DNA of 64,000 nt from Aphanomyces cochlioides (taxonomy: Eukaryota > Oomycota > Saprolegniomycetes > Saprolegniales > Verrucalvaceae), in contig JAHQRK010000001.1 in the NCBI GenBank assembly GCA_019828595.1, positions 4,982,974 through 5,046,973 of the forward strand, read 5' to 3'. Shown here one piece after another: positions 19,101 through 30,139 of this stretch (its first letter is position 1; each line of letters begins with the position of its first letter). The notes beneath the pieces are model-generated. The model was not told the origin of the DNA. It did no database searches and worked only from the letters and a program-made list of their open reading frames with translations. The position numbers and the translations under genes are program-made.

Positions 19101-19198
19101 GACGACGAAAGTGGGTGAGGTGATACAATCCCTGGAATGATGGTGACTCCGTGAGTGTTGGTCTCACGGAGCTCGGAACAGCTGTTGGCGTTGGACAT
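16160..19198 (-). CDS. ORF1 of copy A, complete
   Basis: Complete 1012-codon ORF1 on the minus strand, ATG at 19196-19198 and stop at 16160-16162, with the G-run at its standard length of seven. The B+C insertion hit the stop codon region exactly, and the 14-bp duplication restored the stop, so the frame survived. The rest of the element is 13 kb away beyond B and C, so ORF1 and ORF2 of A can no longer share a normal transcript. Differences from copy B include Asn-Ser for Asn-Gly near residue 60 and Gly for Ala in KLGEGYKDW. Features as for ORF1 of copy B. Confidence 0.88.
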   Translation of the reverse strand: MSNANSCSELRETNTHGVTIIPGIVSPHPLSSSNQDGGSGVSNVSTPNPRAEVEVEFDPNSVSGDQSASRSPSASPGAPLAGVPGGVNLSGSVVDPQTTVVNLSSEALTQEGEPLGPCACGGCFPGLQLESIPSEGGEKTGSMPALEATRAPPMGTPCGSVYFPPGASSEGRGRYPDLGSRRSNGVPQSPCCGDGMDSPSTPVTGGLAPAFLVTNGTEPAATNRVAPCAEPPRTGEEEEKSQEDVDMVSGDAEGKDSTETEALTDEGNTQIHSEVDGSGDINGQAKSCDTPGEVIQEEQSTNNDNDQSNQDIVDKSVAQGNGAVDPPTAADKIQGDQEQQNAEKANPWTQKTPGKDSASSKKDSKQGNAPKGAKHRNTGAHAIADDDIARCEAMADAFYKDSGDMDAFIENILLTPQSQVYELTVKLGEGYKDWSEKVICDQFVKENPGSLWGSKFPNILIHKKNPQTIVISSYNLSTCVEMGGTTFRLGGKDFLVPKYSRYGNNYYVTFNKVSHPSMAKAIVKKMAALTKSVIAAFNPTAGQNIKSPHLRVIFKSSAPPAVLVPKSGDALREITITDPSGQPFVVVFQHKIAALNKTLPPSIVSRRAEAKAEKAKAKAAKAAAKSPPSGEKEPEHDGDDHDQDPGTNAEGKADSTEASEDGQDEQPQPTAPSHGSDVDMSGDSDPPNNNGQDKQQEDVEMSTNESPALAPPSEQPKNSLDLQLVTGYRSGPAPKRTLPSSPRLDPLPTSNRFHILEEDDVELSFEDFAVPRIVLEDSSAPRPKKTKGKAKKQRLNKSAAAHLELAKKIIRDKKVEGSITECQRILRDDPQLVAHAMYAQDEDLSLFQSLVATKTIERKMALLKAQGKPHNYKHHVNFMAQYKIHPSEILEELTTDIPEIKRILFALATIDLFLSNRAPDLYTNSEALTVLLNQEATRLPDTNCLTDWSLFALIENFSDNLEKFTLPAPVLSAISMLKSITNNYHIDELCSKAHHSMNADEIDPLDLEDDQL

Positions 19199-19260
19199 TT
19201 TGAGCGCGGCGGCACTTGATAACTTCTTGACTTGAGGGGTACGAGGCAAATTCGGAAGTC

Positions 19261-21762
19261 CCACTGGAGGTCTGGCTACGTTGATACATCCTCACTCTCC
19301 TTTGAAGAACGCCACTCAAGTCCCTCATGACAACCCAGTGCTTCGTGGTCGTTATCTACAAGTGCGATGTACTCTGGGTCCACTGACAGTCGTTCTCCAC
19401 AATATCTATGCGCCGGCAGCCTTCCAAGAACGAGCAAGTTACTTCGAAGAATTGCCACGCGACTTTCCTCCACATGCGCTCCACATTGTTGGAGGAGATT
19501 TCAACTGCACTCTCAACAAAGATTTGGATTCGTTGAGACCCAGTACCTCCACCATGGCCGGCACCCTTCAACTGGAACAATGGATGCACAGTTTGTCTCT
19601 GGTGGATCTGTTTCGCCGTCAAAACCCCGTGGCACGAGCCTTCACAAGTCCCACACTCACCAACCGACTCGACTACATATTTTGTTCGTCCACCTTGGCG
19701 GGTCTTCGTCATTGGAAGGCGACGCACATGCCACACGTTCCACAGGCTGACCACGTGGCTTGTCGTATCATCACAAAGCGTCAAACATTGCGCCATGGCT
19801 CTGGATCATGGAAAGCTCCAACTTGGCTACTTCGTCTACCACGAGCGGCCGAGATTGTTCATGGATGTCTGGATCGATTTTTGGACAAGTCTCCATCATT
19901 CCACAATATCTCCAAGGCCTACGACATGCTGGTCAATGATATCCGCTCCCAACTCAAAGAATTCCATTCTCAACGATTGGAGAAACAACGTCTGCCGTTG
20001 AAGAAGTTAGCTGTCGAGATCGCTTCGCTTTTGCAAGTCCCCAACATGCGTCAAGATTCAGTGCTGGTGGATCGAGTGCGAGACCTTCAAAAGCAAATTC
20101 ACGAGCTGCAAGATCGAGACAAGCAGTTTCGTCAAGACCAGGCGTTCCAACTTCACTTGTACAAAGCAGAGCGCTCGTCCAAGTTCCACTTCATGTCCCC
20201 TGTCCCTACCCCCTTGAAGAAGACAGTCTTCAAAGAGTTGGTGGATGTCAATGGAAATGTTGTCTCCAATCAACAAGGCATGTCTGACGTCCTGGTCGAC
20301 TACTACAAGGACTTGTTTGCAGCTCCCGAGGTGCAGCGATCTGGAGACGAAGTGTCGTCATTTCTGACCCCATTGACTCGACACAAGCAACTGCCAGAGC
20401 AAGCCCAGAAAGAGCTGTCGGCTCCCTTGCGCGCCAACGAGTTCTATCATGCTATTCGACACAGCAGTTCGAACTCAGCGCCAGGTCCCAACGCTCTGCC
20501 ATTCGAAGTCCTCAAACTTGCACCTCACAAGTGGTCGTTGGTATTGGAGCTGCTATTCACACACCAGCTCCATTCTCACCCTCGCTTGACTCCCATGCAA
20601 CTTGTCAGTACGCTGGTGTTGCTGCACAAGAAAGGCCCCAAGTCACAAGCCAAGAACTATCGGCCCATTAGCCTACTCAACACGGATGTGAAAATCCTGA
20701 CGAGTATTCTGGCTTATCGACTCCAGCGCCACATTCGACACATCATCCACCCGGACCAGCAAGGCTTTATCCGTCGAAGCAATATCCAAACCAATATTGC
20801 ACGACTGGATGACATGCTGCACCACATCAAACTACACAGTCCGTCCTCGATGGTGGCACTGCTTGACTTTGAGAAAGCTTTTGATCGCGTGGACCACGCG
20901 TACTTGCTCCGCGTCCTCCGTCACTATGGCTTTCCCGAAACCTTTGTTGACATGGTTCGTATACTCGGGCCGCAAGTCTCGCATCTTGGTGAACGGCTTC
21001 TTGTCCAAGCCAGTTCACATCTCACGCGGTGTGTTGCAAGGTGATCCACTGTCGCCACTTCTGTTTGTGATCGCTTTGGAACCGATGTGCCAACTCCTAC
21101 GGCAACACTCCAACTATGGCATCAAGTGTGGGGATCGCTACCACACTGGGAGTTACTTTGCCGACGACTCGCAACTCTATGCTGCAAATGAGACGTGCCT
21201 CCACCGGCAGCTTGCATTGGTTCAAACCTTTTGCGACAAGTCTGGTTTCCGACTCAACGTAGACAAGACCCAAATTCTGACCTACAGCCAGTTGAATGGG
21301 AACCTTGCCTCACTACAAGTTACTTCCGACAGTCCCGTGAAGGCTCTTGGTATCTTGGTTGCGCCCAATCTTTCTCCATTGGCACGTTTCAATTACGTGT
21401 TTGAGAAGTTTGTGGCTCGCTTGTCTTTGTGGCTCTACAAGGCTCGAACCATGGCCGGAAAAGTCACTATCCTGCACAGCATATGTCTGCCTGTGTTATG
21501 GTACCAACTGGCTTTTGTCCCTGCCGACAAAGACCTGGCCAAAAAGATCGACAAGGCCATGCTTCAATTTATGCATGGTGAAGAAATCAACCCATCCTCC
21601 TCTGTCCATGGCCTCCGTTTGATCAAAAAGGAGATCCTATTCATGCCGAAGAAGTCCGGTGGCTTAGGCCTGCACCATGCACTTGCTTTATGGCAACAAC
21701 ACAACCGCTCTGTCATGATCAGATGCATTCAAGCCATCACCACCCCACCCCGCAAGTCTGCC
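19261..21762 (+). mobile_element. LINE copy D fragment (c3450 to c5956)
   Basis: Internal piece of ORF2 left between the 5' end of minus-strand copy A and the 5' end of copy E. Its left part must lie beyond copy A outside the window. No segment in the window resumes at about c5942, so its right part is missing or displaced. It shares a silent marker (ACTCGACTACATATTTT) with copy I, suggesting close relationship. Confidence 0.9.
19261..21762 (+). pseudogene. ORF2 fragment of copy D
   Basis: Codons about 91-926 of ORF2, lacking the first endonuclease motif and the zinc motif. A 5-nt deletion near 20959 (between the FDRVDH and QGDPLSP motifs of the reverse transcriptase) shifts the frame. It is interrupted at 21762 by the 5' end of copy E, after CGCAAGTCTGCC. 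Confidence 0.9.
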
Positions 21763-21823
21763 ACTTCCGAATTTGCCTCGTACCCCTCAAGTCAAGAAGT
21801 TATCAAGTGCCGCCGCGCTCAAA

Positions 21824-24800
21824 ATGTCCAACGCCAACAGCTGTTCCGAGCTCCGTGAGACCAACACTCACGGAGTCACCATCATTCCAGGTATTGTATC
21901 ACCTCACCCACTTTCGTCGTCCAATCAGGATGGCGGAAGTGGTGTGAGTAATGTCTCTACACCTAACCCTAGGGCCGAAGTGGAGGTCGAGTTCGACCCC
22001 AACAGCGTCTCTGGAGACCAATCTGCGTCTCGCTCCACCAGCGCTTCACCTGGTGCTCCACTCGCCGGAGTTCCAGGGGGGGGTCAACCTCAGTGGGTCA
22101 GTGGTTGACCCCCAGACCACTGTCGTTAACTTGTCTAGCGAAGCCCTCACTCAGGAGGGCGAACCACTGGGGCCTTGTGCCTGTGGTGGCTGCTTCCCTG
22201 GACTCCAATTGGAGTCGATCCCCAGTGAAGGCGGCGAGAAAACGGGGTCCATGCCAGCCCTAGAGGCTACGAGGGCCCCCCCTATGGGCACACCCTGCGG
22301 TTCTGTCTACTTCCCCCCAGGGGCCTCTTCGGAGGGGCGGGGGCGGTATCCCGATTTGGGTTCTCGCCGGAGCAATGGTGTACCCCAGTCACCGTGCTGC
22401 GGGGATGGCATGGATTCCCCTTCTACCCCTGTCACTGGGGGTCTGGCCCCGGCCTTTCTCGTGACCAATGGGACTGAGCCAGCAGCCACCAACCGCGTCG
22501 CCCCCTGTGCTGAGCCTCCTAGAACGGGAGAGGAAGAAGAACAATCTCAAGAGGACGTGGATATGGTCTCTGGAGACGCCGAGGGGAAGGATTCTACTGA
22601 AACCGAGGCCTTAACCGACGAGGGAAATACTCAAATTCACTCGGAGGTTGATGGGTCAGGCGACATTAACGGCCAAGCGAAGCCGTGTGATACTCCTGGA
22701 GAAGTTATTCACGAGGAACAATCGACAAACAATGACAATGACCAGTCAAATCAAGACATTGTCGACAAATCCGTTGCTCAAGGAAATGGCGCTGTTGATC
22801 CTCCTACCGCGGCAGACAAAATACAAGGCGATCAAGAGCAACAAAACGCTGAAAAGGCCAATCCATGGACGCAAAAGACTCCCGGCAAGGATTCAGCTTC
22901 GTCCAAGAAAGATTCCAAGCAAGGCAATGCCCCCAAAGGCGCGAAACATCGCAACACTGGTGCTCATGCTATTGCCGATGACGATATTGCGCGATGCGAG
23001 GCCATGGCGGACGCATTCTACAAAGACTCTGGTGACATGGACGCCTTCATTGAAAACATTTTGCTCACCCCCCAGTCCCAAGTGTACGAGCTCACAGTCA
23101 AGTTGGGCGAAGGCTACAAGGACTGGTCCGAAAAAGTCATCTGCGATCAATTTGTCAAGGAAAATCCTGGTTCGTTATGGGGCTCCAAATTTCCGAACAT
23201 TTTGATCCACAAGAAGAACCCACAGACCATTGTGATCTCAAGTTACAACTTGTCTACGTGCGTGGAAATGGGAGGCACAACGTTTCGACTTGGTGGCAAA
23301 GACTTCCTGGTTCCCAAGTACTCGCGTTATGGCAACAACTACTACGTTACGTTCAACAAGGTCAGTCACCCTTCGATGGCCAAGGCGATTGTCAAGAAAA
23401 TGGCTGCATTGACCAAGTCAGTGATAGCAGCATTCAACCCTACTGCTGGTCAGAACATCAAGTCGCCGCATTTGAGAGTCATTTTCAAGTCGTCTGCGCC
23501 TCCTGCAGTGCTGGTGCCAAAATCCGGCGACGCACTACGCGAAATCACCATTACGGATCCGTCGGGTCAGCCTTTTGTCGTCGTGTTTCAGCACAAGATC
23601 GCTGCTCTGAACAAGACATTGCCTCCGTCGATTGTTTCACGACGTGCAGAGGCCAAGGCTGAAAAAGCGAAGGCAAAAGCGGCCAAGGCAGCGGCAAAAT
23701 CTCCTCCGTCAGGAGAAAAAGAACCTGAACATGATGGAGACGATCATGATCAAGACCCTGGAACAAATGCGGAAGGCAAGGCCGACTCAACTGAGGCATC
23801 TGAAGATGGTCAAGATGAACAACCACAGCCAACAGCTCCTTCTCATGGCTCTGATGTCGATATGTTTGGTGACAGCGATCCCCCTAACAACAATGGACAA
23901 GACAAACAACAAGAAGATGTGGAAATGTCTACCAACGAATCGCCCGCTCTTGCTCCACCAAGTGAGCAGCCCAAGAACTCGCTGGACCTTCAATTGGTAA
24001 CGGGCTACCGGTCTGGACCAGCTCCAAAACGTACTTTGCCTTCGTCCCCACGTTTGGATCCCCTGCCGACATCCAACCGTTTTCATATCCTCGAAGAAGA
24101 CGACGTGGAACTCTCGTTTGAAGACTTTGCAGTGCCTCGAATTGTATTGGAAGATTCAAGTGCGCCACGCCCGAAAAAGACCAAAGGCAAAGCGAAGAAA
24201 CAACGACTTAACAAGTCTGCTGCAGCCCACCTCGAATTGGCGAAGAAGATCATTCGAGACAAGAAAGTCGAAGGCAGTATCACCGAATGTCAACGCATTT
24301 TGCGAGATGATCCTCAGCTCGTTGCACATGCTATGTACGCACAAGATGAAGACCTCAGTTTGTTTCAGTCACTTGTTGCAACCAAGACTATTGAGCGCAA
24401 GATGGCTTTGTTAAAAGCTCAAGGCAAGCCTCACAACTACAAACATCACGTCAACTTCATGGCTCAATACAAGATTCACCCGTCAGAAATCTTGGAAGAA
24501 TTGACCACGGACATACCAGAGATCAAGCGCATCCTCTTTGCACTTGCTACGATTGACTTATTCCTCTCAAATCGGGCCCCAGACCTCTACACAAACTCGG
24601 AGGCACTGACTGTTCTATTGAACCAAGAAGCAACAAGATTGCCTGACACCAACTGCTTGACGGACTGGTCGCTGTTTGCTTTGATCGAAAACTTCAGCGA
24701 CAATCTCGAGAAGTTCACTTTGCCGGCTCCCGTCTTGTCGGCCATCTCGATGCTCAAAAGCATCACCAACAATTACCACATCGACGAGCTCTGCAGCAAA

Positions 24801-24863
24801 GCTCACCACTCCATGAACGCCGACGAAATTGATCCCCTCGATTTGGAGGACGATCAACTCTAA
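21824..24863 (+). pseudogene. ORF1 of copy E, +1 frameshift in G-run
   Basis: ATG at 21824. The run of seven G near codon 85 is eight here (22076-22083), so the frame from the ATG ends at 22108. The remaining 900 or so codons stay open to the normal stop at 24863. Otherwise it is nearly identical to ORF1 of copy B. Since the only break is a homopolymer, it may be a sequencing error or a recent slippage. The variants KADSTEASEDGQDE, HEEQS and DMFGDSD distinguish it. Confidence 0.88.
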
Positions 24864-24941
24864 GGCTTCTATCCCCTGCTTCAATCCATTTCAACCTCCC
24901 CTCTCACCCCTCCATTCTACTCATTTTCATCTGTACTCGTG

Positions 24942-27900
24942 ATGATTGACAACAACTTCTCCGATGTCCCAACTGAACTCGTGGACTGGGACCCACAAAT
25001 CATCTCCCTCAACACCAATGGCTTCTCCAACAGTCATCGGTACATCCTCGACAAACTATCAAGTGTTCACGACGTTTCCTTTATCCAAGAAACCCGTTTC
25101 CGCACGCCAAGTCTCCACGACCGTGTTGCGTTCCATTGGCAACGCATCACAAACCACGAAGGCTCTTTGTTCTTTGAAGAGCCTATTTACCCTGAAGTAT
25201 CCACGTCGCCAGCCACTGGAGGTCTGGCTACGTTGATACATCCTCACTCTCCTTTGAAGAACGCCACTCAAGTCCCTCATGACAACCCAGTGCTTCGTGG
25301 TCGTTATCTACAAGTGCGATGTACTCTGGGTCCACTGACAGTCGTTCTCCACAATATCTATGCGCCGGCAGCCTTCCAAGAACGAGCAAGTTACTTCGAA
25401 GAATTGCCACGCGACTTTCCTCCACATGCGCTCCACATTGTTGGAGGAGATTTCAACTGCACTCTCAACAAAGATTTGGATTCGTTGAGACCCAGTACCT
25501 CCACCATGGCCGGCACCCTTCAACTGGAACAATGGATGCACAGTTTGTCTCTGGTGGATCTGTTTCGCCGTCAAAACCCCGTGGCAAGAACCTTCACAAG
25601 TCCCACACTCACCAACCGACTTGACTACATCTTTTGTTCGTCCACCTTGGCGGGTATTCGTCATTGGAAGGCGACGCACATGCCACACGTTCCACAGGCT
25701 GACCACGTGGCTTGTCGTATCATCACAAAGCGTCAAACATTGCGCCATGGCTCTGGATCATGGAAAGCTCCAACTTGGCTACTTCGTCTACCACGAGCGG
25801 CCGAGATTGTTCATGGATGTCTGGATCGATTTTTGGACAAGTCTCCAACATTCCACAATATCTCCAAGGCCTACGACATACTGGTCAATGATATCCGCTC
25901 CCAACTCAAAGAATTCCATTCTCAACGATTGGAGAAACAACGTCTGCCGTTGAAGAAGTTAGCTGTCGAGATCGCTTCGCTTTTGCAAGTCCCCAACATG
26001 CGTCAAGATGCAGTGCTGGTGGATCGAGTGCGAGACCTTCAAAAGCAAATTCACGAGCTGCAAGATCGAGACAAGCAGTTTCGTCAAGACCAGGCGTTCC
26101 AACTTCACTTGTACAAAGCAGAGCGCTCGTCCAAGTTCCACTTCATGTCCCCTGTCCCTACCCCCTTGAAGAAGACAGTCTTCAAAGAGTTGGTGGATGT
26201 CAATGGAAATGTTATCTCCAATCAACAAGGCATGTCTGACGTCCTGGTCGACTACTACAAGGACTTGTTTGCAGCTCCCGAGGTGCAGCGATCTGGAGAC
26301 GAAGTGTCGTCATTTCTGACCCCATTGACTCGACACAAGCAACTGCCAGAGCAAGCCCAGAAAGAGCTGTCGGCTCCCTTGCGCGCCAACGAGTTCTATC
26401 ATGCTATTCGACACAGCAGTTCGAACTCAGCGCCAGGTCCCAACGCTCTGCCATTCGAAGTCCTCAAACTTGCACCTCACAAGTGGTCGTTGGTATTGGA
26501 GCTGCTATTCACACACCAGCTCCATTCTCACCCTCGCTTGACTCCCATGCAACTTGTCAGTACGCTGGTGTTGCTGCACAAGAAAGGCCCCAAGTCACAG
26601 GCCAAGAACTATCGGCCCATTAGCCTACTCAACACGGATGTGAAAATCCTGACGAGTATTCTGGCTTATCGACTCCAGCGCCACATTCGACACATCATCC
26701 ACCCGGACCAGCAAGGCTTTATCCGTCGAAGCAATATCCAAACCAATATTGCACGACTGGATGACATGCTGCACCACATCAAACTACACAGTCCGTCCTC
26801 GATGGTGGCACTGCTTGACTTTGAGAAAGCTTTTGATCGCGTGGACCACGCGTACTTGCTCCGCGTCCTCCGTCACTATGGCTTTCCCGAAACCTTTGTT
26901 GACATGGTTCGCGTACTGTACTCGGGCCGCAAGTCTCGCATCTTGGTGAACGGCTTCTTGTCCAAGCCAGTTCACATCTCACGCGGTGTGTTGCAAGGTG
27001 ATCCACTGTCGCCACTTCTGTTTGTGATCGCTTTGGAACCGATGTGCCAACTCCTACGGCAACACTCCAACTATGGCATCAAGTGTGGGGATCGCTACCA
27101 CACTGGGAGTTACTTTGCCGACGACTCGCAACTCTATGCGGCAAATGAGACGTGCCTCCACCGGCAGCTTGCATTGGTTCAAACCTTTTGCGACAAGTCT
27201 GGTTTCCGACTCAACGTAGACAAGACCCAAATTCTGACCTACAGCCAGTTGAATGGGAACCTTGCCTCACTACAAGTTACTTCCGACAGTCCCGTGAAGG
27301 CTCTTGGTATCTTGGTTGCGCCCAATCTTTCTCCATTGGCACGTTTCAATTACGTGTTTGAGAAGTTTGTGGCTCGCTTGTCTTTGTGGCTCTACAAGGC
27401 TCGAACCATGGCCGGAAAAGTCACTATCCTGCACAGCATATGTCTGCCTGTGTTATGGTACCAACTGGCTTTTGTCCCTGCCGACAAAGACCTGGCCAAA
27501 AAGATCGACAAGGCCATGCTTCAATTTATGCATGGTGAAGAAATCAACCCATCCTCCTCTGTCCATGGCCTCCGTTTGATCAAAAAGGAGATCATATTCA
27601 TGCCGAAGAAGTCCGGTGGCTTAGGCCTGCACCATGCACTTGCTTTATGGCAACAACACAACCGCTCTGTCATGATCAGATGCATTCAAGCCATCACCAC
27701 CCCACCCCGCAAGTCTGCCATGTCCGCCTGGATTACGCCGGGCTATACTCTCCTCGAGAAGGCTTTTCATCCATGGGGGTTCCCCCGAGATCTCCTCTTG
27801 GCGAATGGTACTTCTGCATTCATCAGACAACTGTACAAGAATCCCAATATCACTCCAATGTGGAAAGCCTTATTGAGTAGCTGGTTTGAATCCCGCTGGA

Positions 27901-28997
27901 CTCCGTACGGCTGTCCAAATCACATCTCATCTTTGGATGTTCCCCTTTGGCACAACTCGTATCTGCCTGGACTCGAAGACCTATACGATCAGTGCTCTAC
28001 ATCGACGCAATACCAAGCCAATGTATTGGCGTCGCTTCACATCACGAAGTTGTCGCATTTGTTGACTCCGTGTCAGCGAGTTTGGCCAGCTTCGATCTTG
28101 TTCGACAAAATCAACCGTGCCTGCCGCCAAGCCAATTTTGTCCCTCCAACGAAACAATGGATCTCAATCTTGGTGACCAAGTTATCACGATTGTTTGAGA
28201 TTGTTTCTGAAGAGGATGCTCCCGTGTTCCACTTGCCGACGCCAAGCTCTGAATGGATGGAATGGCACTGGATGATTCACCCTGACTCGAGTCCGATCTT
28301 GTTGGCGCTTGCGACTTCGAAATCGGCTAAGATCAGAGCTTCTCCAGCTGTCAGCTCGTCCATCCTTCCTACCAAGCATCTCAACCTGCCATCGAACTTT
28401 TACGAAGACCCCAAGCGCCTTACCCAACTTGCCGCCTTCCTCCAACCCGACCACATTCTCCCTCGATATGGAGAGTTCATTTTCAAGACCCTTCTCCGCG
28501 CCAACGCCATGCAATATCTGTTTCAGTACCAAGACCCCAAGCCGACGTGTGTCTTCTGTCGTGTCAATGAGACGTACGAGCATTTCCTGTTCTCTTGTGG
28601 ATATGGTCAATCTGTTTGGTATTCCTTCAAGACAATCCAGCGACTGCTCGAGTGTTCCTTTCCGTCCACGTGTCTGGAAATGTTCTACGAGACGCCCAAG
28701 CCGTCCGATGGATACTACATCCGTGGCTATCTGAAGATCTGGCCGATTGTCCGAGCCTGCGTGTATTATCAAATATGGCTCCAACGTGCCGATCGCACCT
28801 TTCGACCCGACCTCACAGCGAAGAGTCCGATGGAAGTTGCCATTCATGCTGCCTCTTTGATCAAGCTACATCTACAACAGCTCCTGGTTGATCTCCCTCT
28901 CAAGAAGGGATACACCAAGGTATTCAATGTGCTCAAGCATCTATCTTCGGACCACTGGTTACGTCAACACATCATTCCTGACAGCGTCGTTTCATGA
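24942..28997 (+). CDS. ORF2 of copy E: APE endonuclease-reverse transcriptase, intact
   Basis: 1351 codons from ATG 24942, open to the end, with all endonuclease, reverse transcriptase and zinc motif residues as in copy B. A paired change near 27778 (one G gained, one C lost in adjacent runs) turns the local Ser into Phe (WGFPRD) while the frame is kept. Near the C-terminus it reads HWLRQHIIPDS instead of PWLRQHAIPDS, a variant close to that of copy I. Even with ORF1 broken, it could act on other copies' RNA if expressed. Confidence 0.93.
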   Translation: MIDNNFSDVPTELVDWDPQIISLNTNGFSNSHRYILDKLSSVHDVSFIQETRFRTPSLHDRVAFHWQRITNHEGSLFFEEPIYPEVSTSPATGGLATLIHPHSPLKNATQVPHDNPVLRGRYLQVRCTLGPLTVVLHNIYAPAAFQERASYFEELPRDFPPHALHIVGGDFNCTLNKDLDSLRPSTSTMAGTLQLEQWMHSLSLVDLFRRQNPVARTFTSPTLTNRLDYIFCSSTLAGIRHWKATHMPHVPQADHVACRIITKRQTLRHGSGSWKAPTWLLRLPRAAEIVHGCLDRFLDKSPTFHNISKAYDILVNDIRSQLKEFHSQRLEKQRLPLKKLAVEIASLLQVPNMRQDAVLVDRVRDLQKQIHELQDRDKQFRQDQAFQLHLYKAERSSKFHFMSPVPTPLKKTVFKELVDVNGNVISNQQGMSDVLVDYYKDLFAAPEVQRSGDEVSSFLTPLTRHKQLPEQAQKELSAPLRANEFYHAIRHSSSNSAPGPNALPFEVLKLAPHKWSLVLELLFTHQLHSHPRLTPMQLVSTLVLLHKKGPKSQAKNYRPISLLNTDVKILTSILAYRLQRHIRHIIHPDQQGFIRRSNIQTNIARLDDMLHHIKLHSPSSMVALLDFEKAFDRVDHAYLLRVLRHYGFPETFVDMVRVLYSGRKSRILVNGFLSKPVHISRGVLQGDPLSPLLFVIALEPMCQLLRQHSNYGIKCGDRYHTGSYFADDSQLYAANETCLHRQLALVQTFCDKSGFRLNVDKTQILTYSQLNGNLASLQVTSDSPVKALGILVAPNLSPLARFNYVFEKFVARLSLWLYKARTMAGKVTILHSICLPVLWYQLAFVPADKDLAKKIDKAMLQFMHGEEINPSSSVHGLRLIKKEIIFMPKKSGGLGLHHALALWQQHNRSVMIRCIQAITTPPRKSAMSAWITPGYTLLEKAFHPWGFPRDLLLANGTSAFIRQLYKNPNITPMWKALLSSWFESRWTPYGCPNHISSLDVPLWHNSYLPGLEDLYDQCSTSTQYQANVLASLHITKLSHLLTPCQRVWPASILFDKINRACRQANFVPPTKQWISILVTKLSRLFEIVSEEDAPVFHLPTPSSEWMEWHWMIHPDSSPILLALATSKSAKIRASPAVSSSILPTKHLNLPSNFYEDPKRLTQLAAFLQPDHILPRYGEFIFKTLLRANAMQYLFQYQDPKPTCVFCRVNETYEHFLFSCGYGQSVWYSFKTIQRLLECSFPSTCLEMFYETPKPSDGYYIRGYLKIWPIVRACVYYQIWLQRADRTFRPDLTAKSPMEVAIHAASLIKLHLQQLLVDLPLKKGYTKVFNVLKHLSSDHWLRQHIIPDSVVS

Positions 28998-29143
28998 GAG
29001 AGCTAACGGCTCACTCACTTCATCTCCTGTTCAATGACCACTTTGCCATATTCTGTTTTCCAAGTTCTATTTATAGAGTACGAGGCAAATTAGTAAGTCA
29101 TTAGGGCCTTTGCTCAAAAATAAGGTTAATACAACTCATTTAA

Positions 29144-29157
29144 CCATGAACGCCGAC
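29144..29157. repeat. Target site CCATGAACGCCGAC on the right of copy E
   Basis: 14 bp that match the sequence at 59321-59334 on the left of copy O. In a simple insertion these would be the left and right duplications of one element, but here the right-hand half lies 30 kb upstream of the left-hand half. Confidence 0.7.
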
Positions 29158-30122
29158 GAAATTGATCCCCTCGATTTGGAGGACGATCAACTCTAAGGCT
29201 TCTATCCCCTGCTTCAATCCATTTCAACCTCCCCTCTGACCCCTCCATTCTACTCATTTTCATCTGTACTCGTGATGAGTGACAACAACTTCTCCGATGT
29301 CCCAACTGAACTCGTGGACTGGGACCCACAAATCATCTCCCTCAACACCAATGGCTTCTCCAACAGTCATCGGTACATCCTCGACAAACTATCAAGTGTT
29401 CACGACGTTTCCTTTATCCAAGAAACCCGTTTCCGCACGCCAAGTCTCCACGACCGTGTTGCGTTCCATTGGCAACGCATCACAAACCACGAAGGCTCTT
29501 TGTTCTTTGAAGAGCCTATTTACCCTGAAGTATCCACGTCGCCAGCCACTGGAGGTCTGGCTACGTTGATACATCCTCACTCTCCTTTGAAGAACGCCAC
29601 TCAAGTCCCTCATGACAACCCAGTGCTTCGTGGTCGTTATCTACAAGTGCGATGTACTCTGGGTCCACTGACAGTCGTTCTCCACAATATCTATGCGCCG
29701 GCAGCCTTCCAACAACGAGCAAGTTACTTCGAAGAATTGCCACGCGACTTTCCTCCACATGCGCTCCACATTGTTGGAGGCGATTTCAACTGCACTCTCA
29801 ACAAAGATTTGGATTCGTTGAGACCCAGTACCTCCACCATGGCCGGCACCCTTCAACTGGAACAATGGATGCACAGTTTGTCTCTGGTGGATCTGTTTCG
29901 CCGTCAAAACCCCGTGGCACGAGCCTTCACAAGTCCCACACTCACCAACCGACTTGACTACATCTTTTGTTCGTCCACCTTGGCGGGTCTTCGTCATTGG
30001 AAGGCGACGCACATGCCACACGTTCCACAGGCTGACCACGTGGCTTGTCGTATCATCACAAAGCGTCAAACATTGCGCCATGGCTCTGGATCATGGAAAG
30101 CTCCAACTTGGCTACTTCGTCT

Positions 30123-30139
30123 ACCACGAGCGGCCGAGA
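30123..30139. repeat. Target-site duplication, left copy (G in F)
   Basis: ACCACGAGCGGCCGAGA, 17 bp; partner at 30344-30360. Confidence 0.93.

Larger units (their letters stand above)
16158..19259 (-). mobile_element. LINE copy A, upstream part (c3102 to c1)
   Basis: Minus-strand continuation of the element at 1-3002: it starts with the second copy of CCTTAGAGTTGATC and runs through ORF1 to the 5' end, which reads GGCAAATTCGGAAGT in window orientation. It then abuts copy D at c3450 with one extra C (19260). Copy A therefore inserted in minus orientation into D; the predicted duplication on this side is CCACTGGAGGTCTGG (19261-19275), ending in GG as at other sites. Its partner should lie left of the window beyond the 3' end of A. 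Confidence 0.9.
21763..29143 (+). mobile_element. LINE copy E: full-length, ORF1 frameshifted
   Basis: Runs from the standard 5' end to CATTTAA at 29143. Its flanks do not match: the left flank is copy D at c5956 and the right flank is copy F at c3048. A single clean insertion would have the same element on both sides. The site on its right, CCATGAACGCCGAC, also ends copy M before copy O at 59321-59334. Copy E may be a recombinant of two nested elements. Its 3' UTR carries GAGAGAGCTAACGG and ATAGAGTACG variants. Confidence 0.93.
29144..30139 (+). mobile_element. LINE copy F, first part (c3048 to about c4044)
   Basis: Starts at CCATGAACGCCGAC in the last codons of ORF1, directly after the 3' end of copy E, and continues into ORF2 until the small insertion G. 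Resumes at 30344. The ORF1 remnant is 29144-29196 including the stop. The spacer has CTCTGACC instead of CTCTCACC, a subfamily marker shared with K and O. Confidence 0.92.

Noticed and set aside
16158..21762. Twin-priming 5' inversion of a single element (minus ORF1 followed by plus ORF2)
   Set aside because: The minus part continues at 1-3002 across the B+C insertion with a 14-bp duplication, so it is a separate long minus-strand element inserted in D. For 33698-38826 an inversion cannot be excluded.
21951..24863. Alternative shorter ORF1 start in copy E
   Set aside because: The frame opens upstream of the G-run only because of the shifted reading; the first residues are out of frame with the family ORF1 and have no counterpart in intact copies.
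28185..28847. Long antisense open frame (220 codons) opposite the C-terminal part of ORF2, repeated in many copies
   Set aside because: It recurs only because the underlying ORF2 is repeated. Changes seen there follow ORF2 coding constraints, and it has no recognisable domain.
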